A stretch of 64,000 bases of DNA from Erysipelotrichaceae bacterium (GTDB lineage Bacteria; Bacillota_I; Bacilli_A; Erysipelotrichales; Erysipelotrichaceae). Positions 17,150 to 25,939 of the stretch are shown in pieces. The stretch spans positions 62,001-126,000 of the forward strand of contig JAUNNY010000001.1 in assembly GCA_030531215.1 (NCBI GenBank). Direction: 5' to 3'. A model generated the notes under the pieces. The model did no database searches. It was not told the DNA's origin and was given only the letters and a program-made list of their open reading frames with translations. How positions within the stretch are numbered: position 1 is the stretch's first letter; each line of letters opens with the position of its first letter. The position numbers and the translations under genes were made by a program.

Positions 17150-17808
17150 TATTAGCTGGTAGAGTAAGTGTTAATGGCCAAGTTATCGATACATTAGGAT
17201 TTAAAGCTCAAGCTAATGATGATATCAAGGTCGATGGCATATCATTAAACAATGAAGAAAAAGTTGTTTATATGATAAACAAACCTAAAAACGTTATATC
17301 TAGTACTAGTGATGATAAAGGCCGAACAACAGTAATTGATTTAATTGATTGCCAGTATCGTTTATATCCTTTAGGAAGACTTGATTACGACTCAACTGGA
17401 CTTCTTTTATTAAGCAATGATGGAGAATTAATGCAGCAATTGATTCATCCAAAGTATGAAGTAGATAAGACTTATGAAGTCACGATTGATGGATTAATTA
17501 AAAAAGAAGAAATAACAAAATTAGAAAATGGTGTTAAAGTAGATGACTATATTACTGGCAAAGCAAAAATAAATCTAATTAGACAAAATACTAATAAATA
17601 TACATCTTTTCTTACGATTACAATTCACGAAGGTAAAAATAGAGAAATAAGGAAAATGTTCCAAACTTTAGGATATAAAGTTACTAGACTTCATCGTATT
17701 AAAGAAGCAAATCTTGAAATAGGTGATTTAAAATATGGCGAATACCGTCGTTTAAAACCATATGAATTAGTTAAACTTAAAAAATATTTAAATAGGCTTG
17801 ATAAGTAA
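17083..17808 (+). CDS. rluB: 16S/23S rRNA pseudouridine synthase of the RluB/RsuA family
   Basis: Converts a specific rRNA uridine to pseudouridine. The 241 residues have an N-terminal S4 RNA-binding domain (MDRLQKIIASSGLCSRRKAE... AGRVSVNG) and a catalytic domain with GRLDYDSTGLLLLSNDG, whose Asp is the nucleophile, plus the C-terminal block HEGKNREIRKMF. The start is fixed by the conserved S4 domain and AGAGGA upstream. It therefore begins 67 bases inside the preceding glucosaminidase gene in another frame. It converges on rqcH with a 21-base overlap. Which rRNA site is modified cannot be told from the sequence. Confidence 0.92.
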   Translation: MDRLQKIIASSGLCSRRKAEELILAGRVSVNGQVIDTLGFKAQANDDIKVDGISLNNEEKVVYMINKPKNVISSTSDDKGRTTVIDLIDCQYRLYPLGRLDYDSTGLLLLSNDGELMQQLIHPKYEVDKTYEVTIDGLIKKEEITKLENGVKVDDYITGKAKINLIRQNTNKYTSFLTITIHEGKNREIRKMFQTLGYKVTRLHRIKEANLEIGDLKYGEYRRLKPYELVKLKKYLNRLDK

Positions 17809-19413
17809 AGACTTATCTTCTTCAGGATCAATGTAGATAGTTTTGTAGTTTTTAATAGAAACAAAACCTGGTTTAAAACCTTTTATCTTCTTTATATCTT
17901 TGACAAGACAATAATTGACAGGGACGCTTGATGAATAGCGTCCTTTTGAATACAAGGCTGCAAGATTTGCGCAAGTTCTAATTGCTTTTTCATTTGGCTT
18001 ATCAGTGTCAATTACTAAATGACATCCATGATAATCTTTCGCATGAAACCACATATAATTAGGCTTTGCATATGAAAAAGTAAGAAAATCATTTTGGATG
18101 TTGTTTTTACCAAACGTGATGGTATTATCATCGATGCTAACTTGATATAAGTTAACTTTTTTCTTTTTCTTATTTTTAGATATTTGTTTTTTTAGATAAC
18201 CATATTTATTTAGTTCTTCTTGAATATCTAAAGCATCAGAATAGTTTGCGATAGCAAGCTGTTCATTTATAGAATTTAGATATTCTAACTCATTAGAAGC
18301 GATTTGGATTTGTTCCTCGATGAAAACTTTGCCTTTTCTTTTCTTTTGGTATTGATTGTAATAACGGTTGGCATTATCTTTGATAGAATATTTAGGATCT
18401 AATTTTATTTTTATAATTTCATTATTATAATCATTCAATTCAATTTCGGATAATCCTTTTTTATTTAAATCGGAATAGGTGTATAAAAGGTCACCGCATG
18501 TGCGATAATAATCCATATTATCAGCTTCTATTAGCGAATCTTGTAATTTACCAATTTTAGTTTGATAGTGTTTAATTTGTCTTTTAACAACTTTAAATAA
18601 ATCATCAGATATATTCTTGATACGTTCTTTTTCGTCGTTCTCATAGTACATTTCATCGAAACCAGTTTGTAATTCCCATTCTTCATATTGATTAGAGATA
18701 TGGGTCAGTGGAATGATATGATATTCAATTTGTTCGTTATTCTTTGAAATATAGAGTTTATTGGAATTTTTAATTTCATTCATTATTTCTTCAAAACTTT
18801 GTTGGTTAAGTCTATATCTAACTTCTTGTTCAAGCACTTTTGAAAAGCCTTGTAATTGTTTAACTAAAGATTCATCAAAGTTTATATTTTTTTCCATGAA
18901 GGGATTTAATTTATTTTGTTTATCAGGGTATAAGAAGGTTGCACCAGGTAATATGGTTCTTTTACTATTTTCATATGGTGGGATCTTTTTTAGAGCATCT
19001 ATTATCTTATTGTTATTATCAATTAGGATTAAATTTGCGTATTTTCCCATTAATTCTACAGATAATAGATATTCTTTTTCGTCGTATAATTCGTCTTTTG
19101 CTCTTATATGCATAATAAGATAGCGATCATAATCAAATTGTTCTATTTCATATATGAAACCATTTAAAAGGTGTTTTCTTAATACCATAACAAACGTTGA
19201 TGGGTCATTATATGTCGTATAGTTCTTATCTGATAAACAAATATGATTAAAAACCGAATGAAAGGACATTATTAAATTGGTACGCTTATTTCCAGCTAAA
19301 ACATTGAAAACAATCTCTGTTTTTGATGTTTCAGAAATGCGATTGATTTTTATTGGTAAATAGTAATCTAAGTCGTGTTTAACCTTGCTTAAAATAATAC
19401 CATCTAATGCCAT
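17788..19413 (-). CDS. rqcH: Ribosome quality-control factor RqcH (NEMF/FbpA family)
   Basis: Binds peptidyl-tRNA-obstructed 50S subunits and recruits alanyl-tRNA to add C-terminal alanine tails. The 541 residues have an NFACT-N domain (about 1-170) with the functional Asp-Arg pair in FDYDRYLIMHIRAKDE. A helix-hairpin region, a long coiled coil (about 270-400) and the NFACT-R domain (YMWFHAKDYHGCHLVID, about 455-470) follow. Bacillus YloA/RqcH has the same order at about 570 residues. The ATG is preceded by TATAAT with a six-base gap and no Shine-Dalgarno, so a leaderless message is predicted. It is divergent from pnp. Confidence 0.93.
   Translation of the reverse strand: MALDGIILSKVKHDLDYYLPIKINRISETSKTEIVFNVLAGNKRTNLIMSFHSVFNHICLSDKNYTTYNDPSTFVMVLRKHLLNGFIYEIEQFDYDRYLIMHIRAKDELYDEKEYLLSVELMGKYANLILIDNNNKIIDALKKIPPYENSKRTILPGATFLYPDKQNKLNPFMEKNINFDESLVKQLQGFSKVLEQEVRYRLNQQSFEEIMNEIKNSNKLYISKNNEQIEYHIIPLTHISNQYEEWELQTGFDEMYYENDEKERIKNISDDLFKVVKRQIKHYQTKIGKLQDSLIEADNMDYYRTCGDLLYTYSDLNKKGLSEIELNDYNNEIIKIKLDPKYSIKDNANRYYNQYQKKRKGKVFIEEQIQIASNELEYLNSINEQLAIANYSDALDIQEELNKYGYLKKQISKNKKKKKVNLYQVSIDDNTITFGKNNIQNDFLTFSYAKPNYMWFHAKDYHGCHLVIDTDKPNEKAIRTCANLAALYSKGRYSSSVPVNYCLVKDIKKIKGFKPGFVSIKNYKTIYIDPEEDKSLLIKPI
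17800..17817. terminator. Possible terminator hairpin between convergent rluB and rqcH
   Basis: GATAAGT (17800-17806) pairs with ACTTATC (17811-17817) around AAAG. It lies across the overlapping 3' ends. The following TTCTTC is only a poor U tract, so its strength is uncertain. Confidence 0.4.
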
Positions 19414-19419
19414 AATCCT

Positions 19420-19425
19420 ATTATA
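19420..19425 (-). promoter_or_regulatory. rqcH -10 element, leaderless
   Basis: A perfect minus-strand TATAAT ends six bases before the rqcH ATG. No good -35 is visible. There is no Shine-Dalgarno. Confidence 0.65.
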
Positions 19426-19441
19426 CTATTTCAGTATATTG

Positions 19442-19450
19442 TGATAGAAT
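19442..19450 (+). promoter_or_regulatory. Extended -10 promoter of pnp
   Basis: TGaTAGAAT, with TAGAAT at 19445-19450, lies 34 bases before the pnp ATG. The -10 sits back to back with the divergent rqcH -10. Confidence 0.5.
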
Positions 19451-19484
19451 TAGTACGTTATATATCAAGAAAGAAGAGAAAAGA

Positions 19485-21695
19485 ATGAAAGAAGTATTTA
19501 ATTTTGATTTCTACGGTCGTAAGTTAAGCGTCGAGACTGGTGAAATCGCAAAACAGGCTGGAGGGTCTGTTATCGTAAGGTATGGAGACACAGTGACATT
19601 ATCAACTGCTTGTGCCTCAAGTGTCGCTAAAGACACAGATTTTTTCCCACTAACTGTATCTTTTGAAGAAAAGTTATATTCAGTTGGTAAGATTCCTGGT
19701 GGTTTCTTAAGAAGAGAAGGTAGACCATCTGAACATGCTACATTAACAGCACGTTTGATTGATAGACCAATTCGTCCATTATTTGCTGAAGGTTTTAGAA
19801 ATGAAGTTCAAGTTGTAAATACTGTTTTATCAGTAGATACAGATTGTTCTCCTGAAATGTCAGCTATGTTTGGTGCATCATTAGCTTTGTGTATTTCAAA
19901 CATTCCTTTTGACGGACCTATCGCAGGCGTTAAGATTGGTTACATTGATGGACAATTTGTAGTTAACCCTACAGTTGAACAAGCTGCAAAATCAATTATT
20001 GATTTAACTGTTGCCGGAACTAAAGATGCTCTTAATATGGTTGAAGCAGGTGCTAAAGAAGTTAGCGAAGAATTAATGCTAGAAGCATTGATGTTCGGAC
20101 ATGAAAGAGTAAAAGAACTATGTGCATTTGAAGAAGAAATAATTGCTAAAGTTGGCAAAGAAAAGATGGAAGTAGTTCTTTATGAAATTGATGAAAGAGT
20201 AAGAAATTATATTAATGAAAATGGTAAGGCAAGATTAGAAACTGCAGTATCTATTCATGACAAAATGGAAGCTTACAATGCTCAAGAAGGCATTACTGCT
20301 GAAATGAAAGAACATTTTGAATCATTAACTGATTTAACTGAAAAAGAAATTACTAAGCTAGTTAAACAAGCTGGTGAATATTGTACAGAAATAATTGCTA
20401 ACGAAGTTAGAAGATTAATCTCTGAAGAAAAGATTAGACCTGATGGAAGAGCTTTGGATGAAATTAGACCTCTAGATTCACAAGTTGACTTACTTCCAAG
20501 AGTTCATGGTTCTGCATTATTCACACGTGGTCAAACACAAGTTATGTCTATCACTACTTTAGGTCCTTTAGGTGATAATCAAATTATCGATGACTTAACA
20601 GAAGTTGAAGAAAAGAGATTCATGCATCAATATAACTTCCCTCCATATTGTGTTGGAGAATTAGGAAGAATGGGTACTCCAGGTAGAAGAGAAATTGGTC
20701 ATGGTGCTTTAGGTGAAAGAGCTTTATTACAAGTAATTCCTTCTGAAGAAGAATTCCCTTATGCAATCAGAACTGTTGCTGAAGTTCTAGAATCAAATGG
20801 TTCAAGTTCACAAGCTTCAATTTGTGCTGGCACAATGTCATTAATGGCAGCTGGTGTTCCAATTAAGGCTCCTGTAGCTGGTGTTGCAATGGGCTTAATC
20901 ACAACTGGTGATAATTATGCTATCTTAACTGATATTCAAGGTATGGAAGATCACTATGGTGATATGGACTTCAAGGTTGCTGGTACTAAGGATGGTATCA
21001 CTGCACTTCAGATGGATATTAAGTGTAAAGGAATCACTAAGCAAGTATTCCAAGAAGCATTAGCACAAGCTCATAAAGGCAGATTAGAAATCTTAGCTAA
21101 TATGGCTACTGCCATTGCTGAACCACGTAAAGAAGTATCTGAATATGCTCCTAAGATGGTTACATTCAAGATTCCTACTGATAAGATTAGAGAAGTTATC
21201 GGTACTGGTGGCAAGACAATTAACGAAATCATTGAAAATTGTGACAATGTTAAGATTGATATCGAAGATGATGGTAAAGTTGTAATTTATCATACTTCTA
21301 AGGAAGCTATCGATAAAGCTAAAGGAATGATTGATGAAATAACCAAGGAAGCTAAAATTGGCGAAATCTATGATGCAAAAGTTGTTAGATTAGAAAAATT
21401 TGGTGCATTCGTAGAATTATTCAAAGGCCAAGATGCTCTATTACATGTATCTAAGATTAAACATGAAAGAGTTGATAAGGTTGAAGATGTTCTAAAGATT
21501 GGTGATTTCATCAAAGTCAAAGTTACAGAAATCGATGATAAAGGCAGAATCAACTGTTCAGCAAAAGATCTTCTAGCAAAACCAGAAAAAGAAGAAAAAC
21601 CAGAAGAGAAAAAAGTTGAAAAGGCTCCAGAAGAAAAAGAAGAACCAAAGAAAGAAAAACACTTTGGTGAAATCAGATTCTTCGGTAAGAAATAA
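19485..21695 (+). CDS. pnp: Polynucleotide phosphorylase
   Basis: Phosphorolytic 3'-5' exoribonuclease of the RNA-decay machinery. The 736 residues have two RNase PH domains, the second with the catalytic run [23 protein letters not shown] domain follows ([15 protein letters not shown], about 565-580), then an S1 domain ([20 protein letters not shown], about 625-695). The tail is lysine/glutamate-rich and low in complexity. The Shine-Dalgarno is poor (AAGAAGAGAAAAG). It stands alone between its own promoter and terminator rather than behind rpsO as in many bacteria. Confidence 0.97.
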   Translation: MKEVFNFDFYGRKLSVETGEIAKQAGGSVIVRYGDTVTLSTACASSVAKDTDFFPLTVSFEEKLYSVGKIPGGFLRREGRPSEHATLTARLIDRPIRPLFAEGFRNEVQVVNTVLSVDTDCSPEMSAMFGASLALCISNIPFDGPIAGVKIGYIDGQFVVNPTVEQAAKSIIDLTVAGTKDALNMVEAGAKEVSEELMLEALMFGHERVKELCAFEEEIIAKVGKEKMEVVLYEIDERVRNYINENGKARLETAVSIHDKMEAYNAQEGITAEMKEHFESLTDLTEKEITKLVKQAGEYCTEIIANEVRRLISEEKIRPDGRALDEIRPLDSQVDLLPRVHGSALFTRGQTQVMSITTLGPLGDNQIIDDLTEVEEKRFMHQYNFPPYCVGELGRMGTPGRREIGHGALGERALLQVIPSEEEFPYAIRTVAEVLESNGSSSQASICAGTMSLMAAGVPIKAPVAGVAMGLITTGDNYAILTDIQGMEDHYGDMDFKVAGTKDGITALQMDIKCKGITKQVFQEALAQAHKGRLEILANMATAIAEPRKEVSEYAPKMVTFKIPTDKIREVIGTGGKTINEIIENCDNVKIDIEDDGKVVIYHTSKEAIDKAKGMIDEITKEAKIGEIYDAKVVRLEKFGAFVELFKGQDALLHVSKIKHERVDKVEDVLKIGDFIKVKVTEIDDKGRINCSAKDLLAKPEKEEKPEEKKVEKAPEEKEEPKKEKHFGEIRFFGKK

Positions 21696-21700
21696 TGAAT

Positions 21701-21727
21701 AAACAGTAGGGTGACCTACTGTTTTCA
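21701..21727 (+). terminator. Terminator of pnp
   Basis: AAACAGTAGG (21701-21710) pairs with CCTACTGTTT (21715-21724) around GTGA, with a short T run. Confidence 0.8.
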
Positions 21728-21728
21728 T

Positions 21729-21757
21729 TTGAGCAAATCGTCATTATTTTTTATAAT
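21729..21757 (+). promoter_or_regulatory. trmB promoter, leaderless
   Basis: TTGAGC (21729-21734), 17-bp spacer, perfect TATAAT (21752-21757). The ATG at 21765 is seven bases after the -10, so transcription should start at or next to it. There is no Shine-Dalgarno. Confidence 0.8.
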
Positions 21758-21764
21758 ATTATGT

Positions 21765-22370
21765 ATGCGCATGAGAAAGAAGAAATGGGTAATTCCATTT
21801 CTAGAAAATGAAGAAGAATATCTAGTAACTGATGCAAAACAGTTGGTTTTTAATAAAGAAGTATATCTTGAAATTGGCATGGGTATGGGTGATTTTATCA
21901 CCGAAAGTGCTTGTCAACATAAAGATGTATTTTATCTTGGCTTGGAAAAAGATGAAACGTGTGTTGCTAGAGCTATCAAGAAAGCTAAAGAAAAAGAACT
22001 TGATAATTTTAAGGTCTTATTAGCAGATGCAACAAATATAGAAGAGATATTTAATGAACATAGTGTTGATTTGATATATCTTCATTTTTCTGATCCATGG
22101 CCTAAAAAGCATCATCACAAGAGAAGACTTACATATATGCCATTTTTAAGCAAATATGAAAAGATTCTAAAAGAAGATGGCGCCCTGATTTATAAGACTG
22201 ATAATGAATCGTTCTTTAATGATTCCTTAGAATATTTCGAACAATCAAACTTTAAATTAATAGATATAAATAGAAATTATTATGTAGAAGGTGAGCCTAT
22301 GACGGCATATCAAGCTAAATTTGTAGCTGAAGGTAAGCCTATTTTCTACGCTAAATATAAGCTAGGTTAA
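21765..22370 (+). CDS. trmB: tRNA (guanine-N7) methyltransferase TrmB
   Basis: Methylates G46 of tRNA with S-adenosylmethionine. It has 201 residues. The family N-terminus MRMRKKKW fixes the start at 21765; in-frame upstream codons fall within the pnp terminator. The SAM-binding glycine motif is EIGMGMGDFI (about 33-42). The signature FSDPWPKKHHHKRRL (about 110-124) and late TDNESFF are intact. The predicted message is leaderless. The stop at 22370 is followed within six bases by the promoter of the next gene. Confidence 0.94.
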   Translation: MRMRKKKWVIPFLENEEEYLVTDAKQLVFNKEVYLEIGMGMGDFITESACQHKDVFYLGLEKDETCVARAIKKAKEKELDNFKVLLADATNIEEIFNEHSVDLIYLHFSDPWPKKHHHKRRLTYMPFLSKYEKILKEDGALIYKTDNESFFNDSLEYFEQSNFKLIDINRNYYVEGEPMTAYQAKFVAEGKPIFYAKYKLG

Positions 22371-22375
22371 TATAG

Positions 22376-22381
22376 TATAAT
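22376..22381 (+). promoter_or_regulatory. -10 element of the ZnuA-like gene, leaderless
   Basis: A perfect TATAAT ends eight bases before the ATG at 22390. It starts six bases after the trmB stop. No convincing -35 is seen. Confidence 0.6.
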
Positions 22382-22389
22382 TAAAGAGT

Positions 22390-23367
22390 ATGAAAATCAT
22401 TAAAAAGTTACTTTTAGTAGGTTTAGTATTAGTGCTTTGTGCTTGTTCAAGTGCTAAACAATATGTTGCATATACAATATATCCTGTTGGATATCTTTTA
22501 AATAGAATAGGTGGAGATAGGATTAATGCAATATCCATTCAAAATAATTCATTAGTTCAACGCTCTCAAATAGTAGAAAACTATAAAGAGATATTAGAAG
22601 ATTCATCTGTCTTATTCTATATTGGTGATTTAGAACCATACTTATATGCATATGAAGATGATGTTGATGAGACAGGTGTTGTTTGGCAAGATCTATCTGT
22701 TTTAAATGCCCTATATGATTTTAAACGTTATAGTTTAGTATATGTTGATGGCAAGCAAAACTTTGTCGAATCTGATTATTATGAAGGCGATGAATTTGCA
22801 GATATCGATATGTATGGTTTAGATCTTAATATTTGGTTGTCACCAACAGGTATGCGTTCTATGGCTATCAATGTTAAGGATTATTTAGCTAGTAATTATG
22901 TTGAACAGTCTTCGTACTTTCAAGAAAATTTTGATGTTTTATACGATGAACTAATCGTTTTAGATGCAGCATATAATGCTTTAGCTACTAAACTTAACGC
23001 TAGTAATAAAACTATCAAATTTGTTTCAATGACACCATCATTTGGCTGTTGGCAAAAAGATTATGGTTTCCAAGTATATCCAGTATGTTTATCTAAATAT
23101 GGTACACTTCCTACAGATGCCCAATTAGCTAAGATTAAAGAAAAAATAATTAATGATGATGTAAAATATATAGCTTATGAACCTAATATGACTTCTGATA
23201 TGTCAGATTTAATGATTCAATTAGAAGAAGAACTAGGACTTAAGCGTATTTCCTTAAATAACATTTCTTCAATAACTGATTCTCAAATTCAAAATGGTAA
23301 AGACTATTTATCATTGATGTATGAAAATTTAAGCACTCTTGAATCTATTGCTTCAGTAGAGGATTAA
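22390..23367 (+). CDS. ZnuA/TroA-like lipoprotein lacking the usual metal-binding histidines
   Basis: A 325-residue lipoprotein (signal ending LVLCAC, Cys about 19) with the fold pattern of cluster A-I metal-binding proteins. FYIGDLEPYL, DLNIWLSPTGMRSMA, SFGCWQKDYGFQVY and AYEPNMTSD align by eye with ZnuA segments 'GxGLEPWL', 'DPHVWLSP', 'HDAFGYFA..YG' and 'TEP..S'. The histidines that bind zinc in the second and third segments are replaced by Asn and Thr/Pro, and none is visible in the first. No ABC permease or ATPase lies nearby; it leads into polA five bases later. It may bind another ligand or have a non-transport role. Function is not assigned. Confidence 0.72.
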   Translation: MKIIKKLLLVGLVLVLCACSSAKQYVAYTIYPVGYLLNRIGGDRINAISIQNNSLVQRSQIVENYKEILEDSSVLFYIGDLEPYLYAYEDDVDETGVVWQDLSVLNALYDFKRYSLVYVDGKQNFVESDYYEGDEFADIDMYGLDLNIWLSPTGMRSMAINVKDYLASNYVEQSSYFQENFDVLYDELIVLDAAYNALATKLNASNKTIKFVSMTPSFGCWQKDYGFQVYPVCLSKYGTLPTDAQLAKIKEKIINDDVKYIAYEPNMTSDMSDLMIQLEEELGLKRISLNNISSITDSQIQNGKDYLSLMYENLSTLESIASVED

Positions 23368-23371
23368 AAAT

Positions 23372-25939
23372 ATGAAACTATTATTAATTGATGGTAACTC
23401 TGTATTATTTAGAGGTTTTTATGCTACATGCTATGGTAACATCATGAAGACTTCTAAAGGTGAATATACTAATGCGGTATATGCTTTTGCGAATATGTTA
23501 AACAAAGCATTAAACATGATAGAACCAGATTACTGTGTGGTTGCATTTGATAAAGGCAAACATACATTTAGGCATGATATAGCGCCTGACTACAAAGGTG
23601 GAAGAAAAGAAACCCCAGAAAAACTAATTCCACAGTTTGCTATGGCTAGACAAATGGTTCAGGCTTATGGAATTCCGTATATTGAGTTAGATGAAATAGA
23701 AGCTGATGATATCATAGGTTCTTTAGCTAAAAAATATAAAATAGATACTTGTATTCTTTCTAGCGATCGTGATTTGCTACAACTAATAGATGATACTACT
23801 TCAGTATATGTTATGCATAAGGGCATGTCTGAAATTGCTAAGATGGATGAAAAGGCTTTGATGGATGAATATGGATTAAAGCCATATCAAATAATCGATT
23901 ATAAAGGATTGGCTGGTGATAAATCAGATAATATCAAAGGTGTTGAAGGTGTTGGTGACAAGACCGCTGTTAAGCTATTAAATGACTACGACACTTGTGA
24001 AGGTATATATGAGCACATTGATGAAATAAAAGGTAAACTACAAGAAAAATTAATTAGAGATAAAGATAGTTGCTTCTTATCGAAACGTTTAGCAACTATT
24101 AAAACAGATGTTGATCTTGGAAGCGATATAGAAGAATATCGTTTAAATATTAATGAAGAAACTCGCAATGAATTCTTTGAACGTTATGAAATGCGTTCAT
24201 TAATTAAAAAATCAAATACTAGAAAGGTCGAGATAAATACAAAGAAAGTATCGAAAATATCCAAGGAATTATTAGATGATTCTTTTGTTTACTTTATGTC
24301 TAATGATTTCTCATATTTTGAAAGAGAAATATGGGGTATATGTTTTGGTAAAGGAAATAAAGCTGAATATATTTCGTTTGAAGATTTTAAAAATGATGAA
24401 GATGCTATAGAGTATTTAAAATCAAATAAACATAAAATAGTTTATGATTTAAAAGCGATTAAACATTGTCTTGATTATAATAATTTATCTATAGGAGACA
24501 ACACTGATGATGTTTGTCTAATGGCTTTCTTATGCAACAACAATCTAGATTCACCAAAAATGATATTAGAATACTATGGAAATAGTATCGAATATGAATT
24601 AAAGGATATTGTTGGCACGGAAAAGAAACCTAACGATTATGATGAAGTTAAAGTAATGAGTTATGCATATGATTTTTGTTTGGCTTTTACAAAAGTCTAT
24701 TCAGATATTCTTAAAGAACTAAAAGAAAAAGATATGTTCGATTTATACAAAGATGTCGAGCTTCCTTTAGTTGAGGTTCTTTATTCAATGGAGAAACAAG
24801 GTATCTATTGTGATGAAGAAGCTTTAGATGAAATAGCTAATGAGACAAAAGCTAAAATTGATTCGTTAGAGAAATCTATCTTTAAAGAAGTTGGCCATGA
24901 ATTTAATGTTTCTTCACCAAAACAATTGGCTGAAGTTCTATATGAAGAATTAGATTTACCGGATTTAAAGAAAGGTTCAACCAATGCTGAAGTTTTAAAT
25001 AAGATTTCAGACTATCATCCTGTTGTAGGTGATATTCTTGAATACCGTAAATATACAAAATTATATAGTACTTATGCAGAAGGACTTAAAAAATATATTA
25101 GTTCAGATAAAAAGATTCATACTATTTTTTCACAAACAATTACTCAAACAGGTAGATTATCTAGTTCTGAACCAAATTTACAAAACATATCTGTAAGAGA
25201 TGATGAAGCCAGAGAAATAAGAAAAGCGTTTAAACCAAGTGAAAATCATATTTTAATTAGTTCAGATTATTCACAAGTTGAGTTAAGAGTATTAGCTCAT
25301 TTAGCAAATGAAAAGAAGATGATAGATGCTTTCAATGAAGGCATCGACATTCATACCAAGACTGCTATGGATGTCTTTAAAGTTAGCGAAGATGAGGTAA
25401 CGCCAACTATTAGAAGACATGCTAAAGCAGTTAATTTTGGGGTTGTTTATGGTATATCTGATTTTGGTTTAGCAAATCAAACATCTATGTCATTGAAAGA
25501 TGCCAAGCATTTTATTGAAGAGTATTTTGCAACATATCCTAGTATCAAAGAATATATGGATAAGCAAATTGCTTTTTGTCAAAATAATGGCTATGTTAAA
25601 ACAATTTTGAATAGAAGAAGATATATTAATGAAATCAATGATCGTAATTATATGCAAAGAGAGTTTGGCAAGCGTGCAGCAATGAACGCAACAATTCAAG
25701 GGTCAGCTGCTGATATTATTAAGATTGCTATGGTAAACGTATATAAACGAATCAAAGATAATAAGATGAATTCTAAATTAATTCTTCAAGTTCACGATGA
25801 GTTGATATTTGATGTCCCAATTGAAGAAAAAGATAAAATGATTGAATTGATTAAAGATGTAATGACCAACGCTTATAAGCTAAAGGTTAGGTTGGATTCT
25901 TCATTAGCATATGGAAAAGATTGGTATGAGGCGAAATAA
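23372..25939 (+). CDS. polA: DNA polymerase I
   Basis: Repair and Okazaki-fragment polymerase. The 855 residues have an N-terminal 5'-3' exonuclease (about 1-285; LLIDGNSVLFRGFYA, IEADDIIGSLA, DYKGLAGDKSDNIKGVEGVG). The 3'-5' exonuclease-like domain (about 300-450) lacks the metal-binding DxE motif, as in Bacillus. The polymerase has motif A DYSQVELRVLAHL, motif B RRHAKAVNFGVVYG and motif C QVHDELIFD. The start follows AGAGGA. The stop overlaps the mutM-coaE ATG (TAATG), placing polA at the head of a DNA repair and primosome cluster. Confidence 0.97.
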   Translation: MKLLLIDGNSVLFRGFYATCYGNIMKTSKGEYTNAVYAFANMLNKALNMIEPDYCVVAFDKGKHTFRHDIAPDYKGGRKETPEKLIPQFAMARQMVQAYGIPYIELDEIEADDIIGSLAKKYKIDTCILSSDRDLLQLIDDTTSVYVMHKGMSEIAKMDEKALMDEYGLKPYQIIDYKGLAGDKSDNIKGVEGVGDKTAVKLLNDYDTCEGIYEHIDEIKGKLQEKLIRDKDSCFLSKRLATIKTDVDLGSDIEEYRLNINEETRNEFFERYEMRSLIKKSNTRKVEINTKKVSKISKELLDDSFVYFMSNDFSYFEREIWGICFGKGNKAEYISFEDFKNDEDAIEYLKSNKHKIVYDLKAIKHCLDYNNLSIGDNTDDVCLMAFLCNNNLDSPKMILEYYGNSIEYELKDIVGTEKKPNDYDEVKVMSYAYDFCLAFTKVYSDILKELKEKDMFDLYKDVELPLVEVLYSMEKQGIYCDEEALDEIANETKAKIDSLEKSIFKEVGHEFNVSSPKQLAEVLYEELDLPDLKKGSTNAEVLNKISDYHPVVGDILEYRKYTKLYSTYAEGLKKYISSDKKIHTIFSQTITQTGRLSSSEPNLQNISVRDDEAREIRKAFKPSENHILISSDYSQVELRVLAHLANEKKMIDAFNEGIDIHTKTAMDVFKVSEDEVTPTIRRHAKAVNFGVVYGISDFGLANQTSMSLKDAKHFIEEYFATYPSIKEYMDKQIAFCQNNGYVKTILNRRRYINEINDRNYMQREFGKRAAMNATIQGSAADIIKIAMVNVYKRIKDNKMNSKLILQVHDELIFDVPIEEKDKMIELIKDVMTNAYKLKVRLDSSLAYGKDWYEAK

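Noticed and set aside
21711..21764. trmB starting at an upstream GTG (21711)
   Set aside because: It is the loop of the pnp terminator, and the TrmB family N-terminus begins at 21765.
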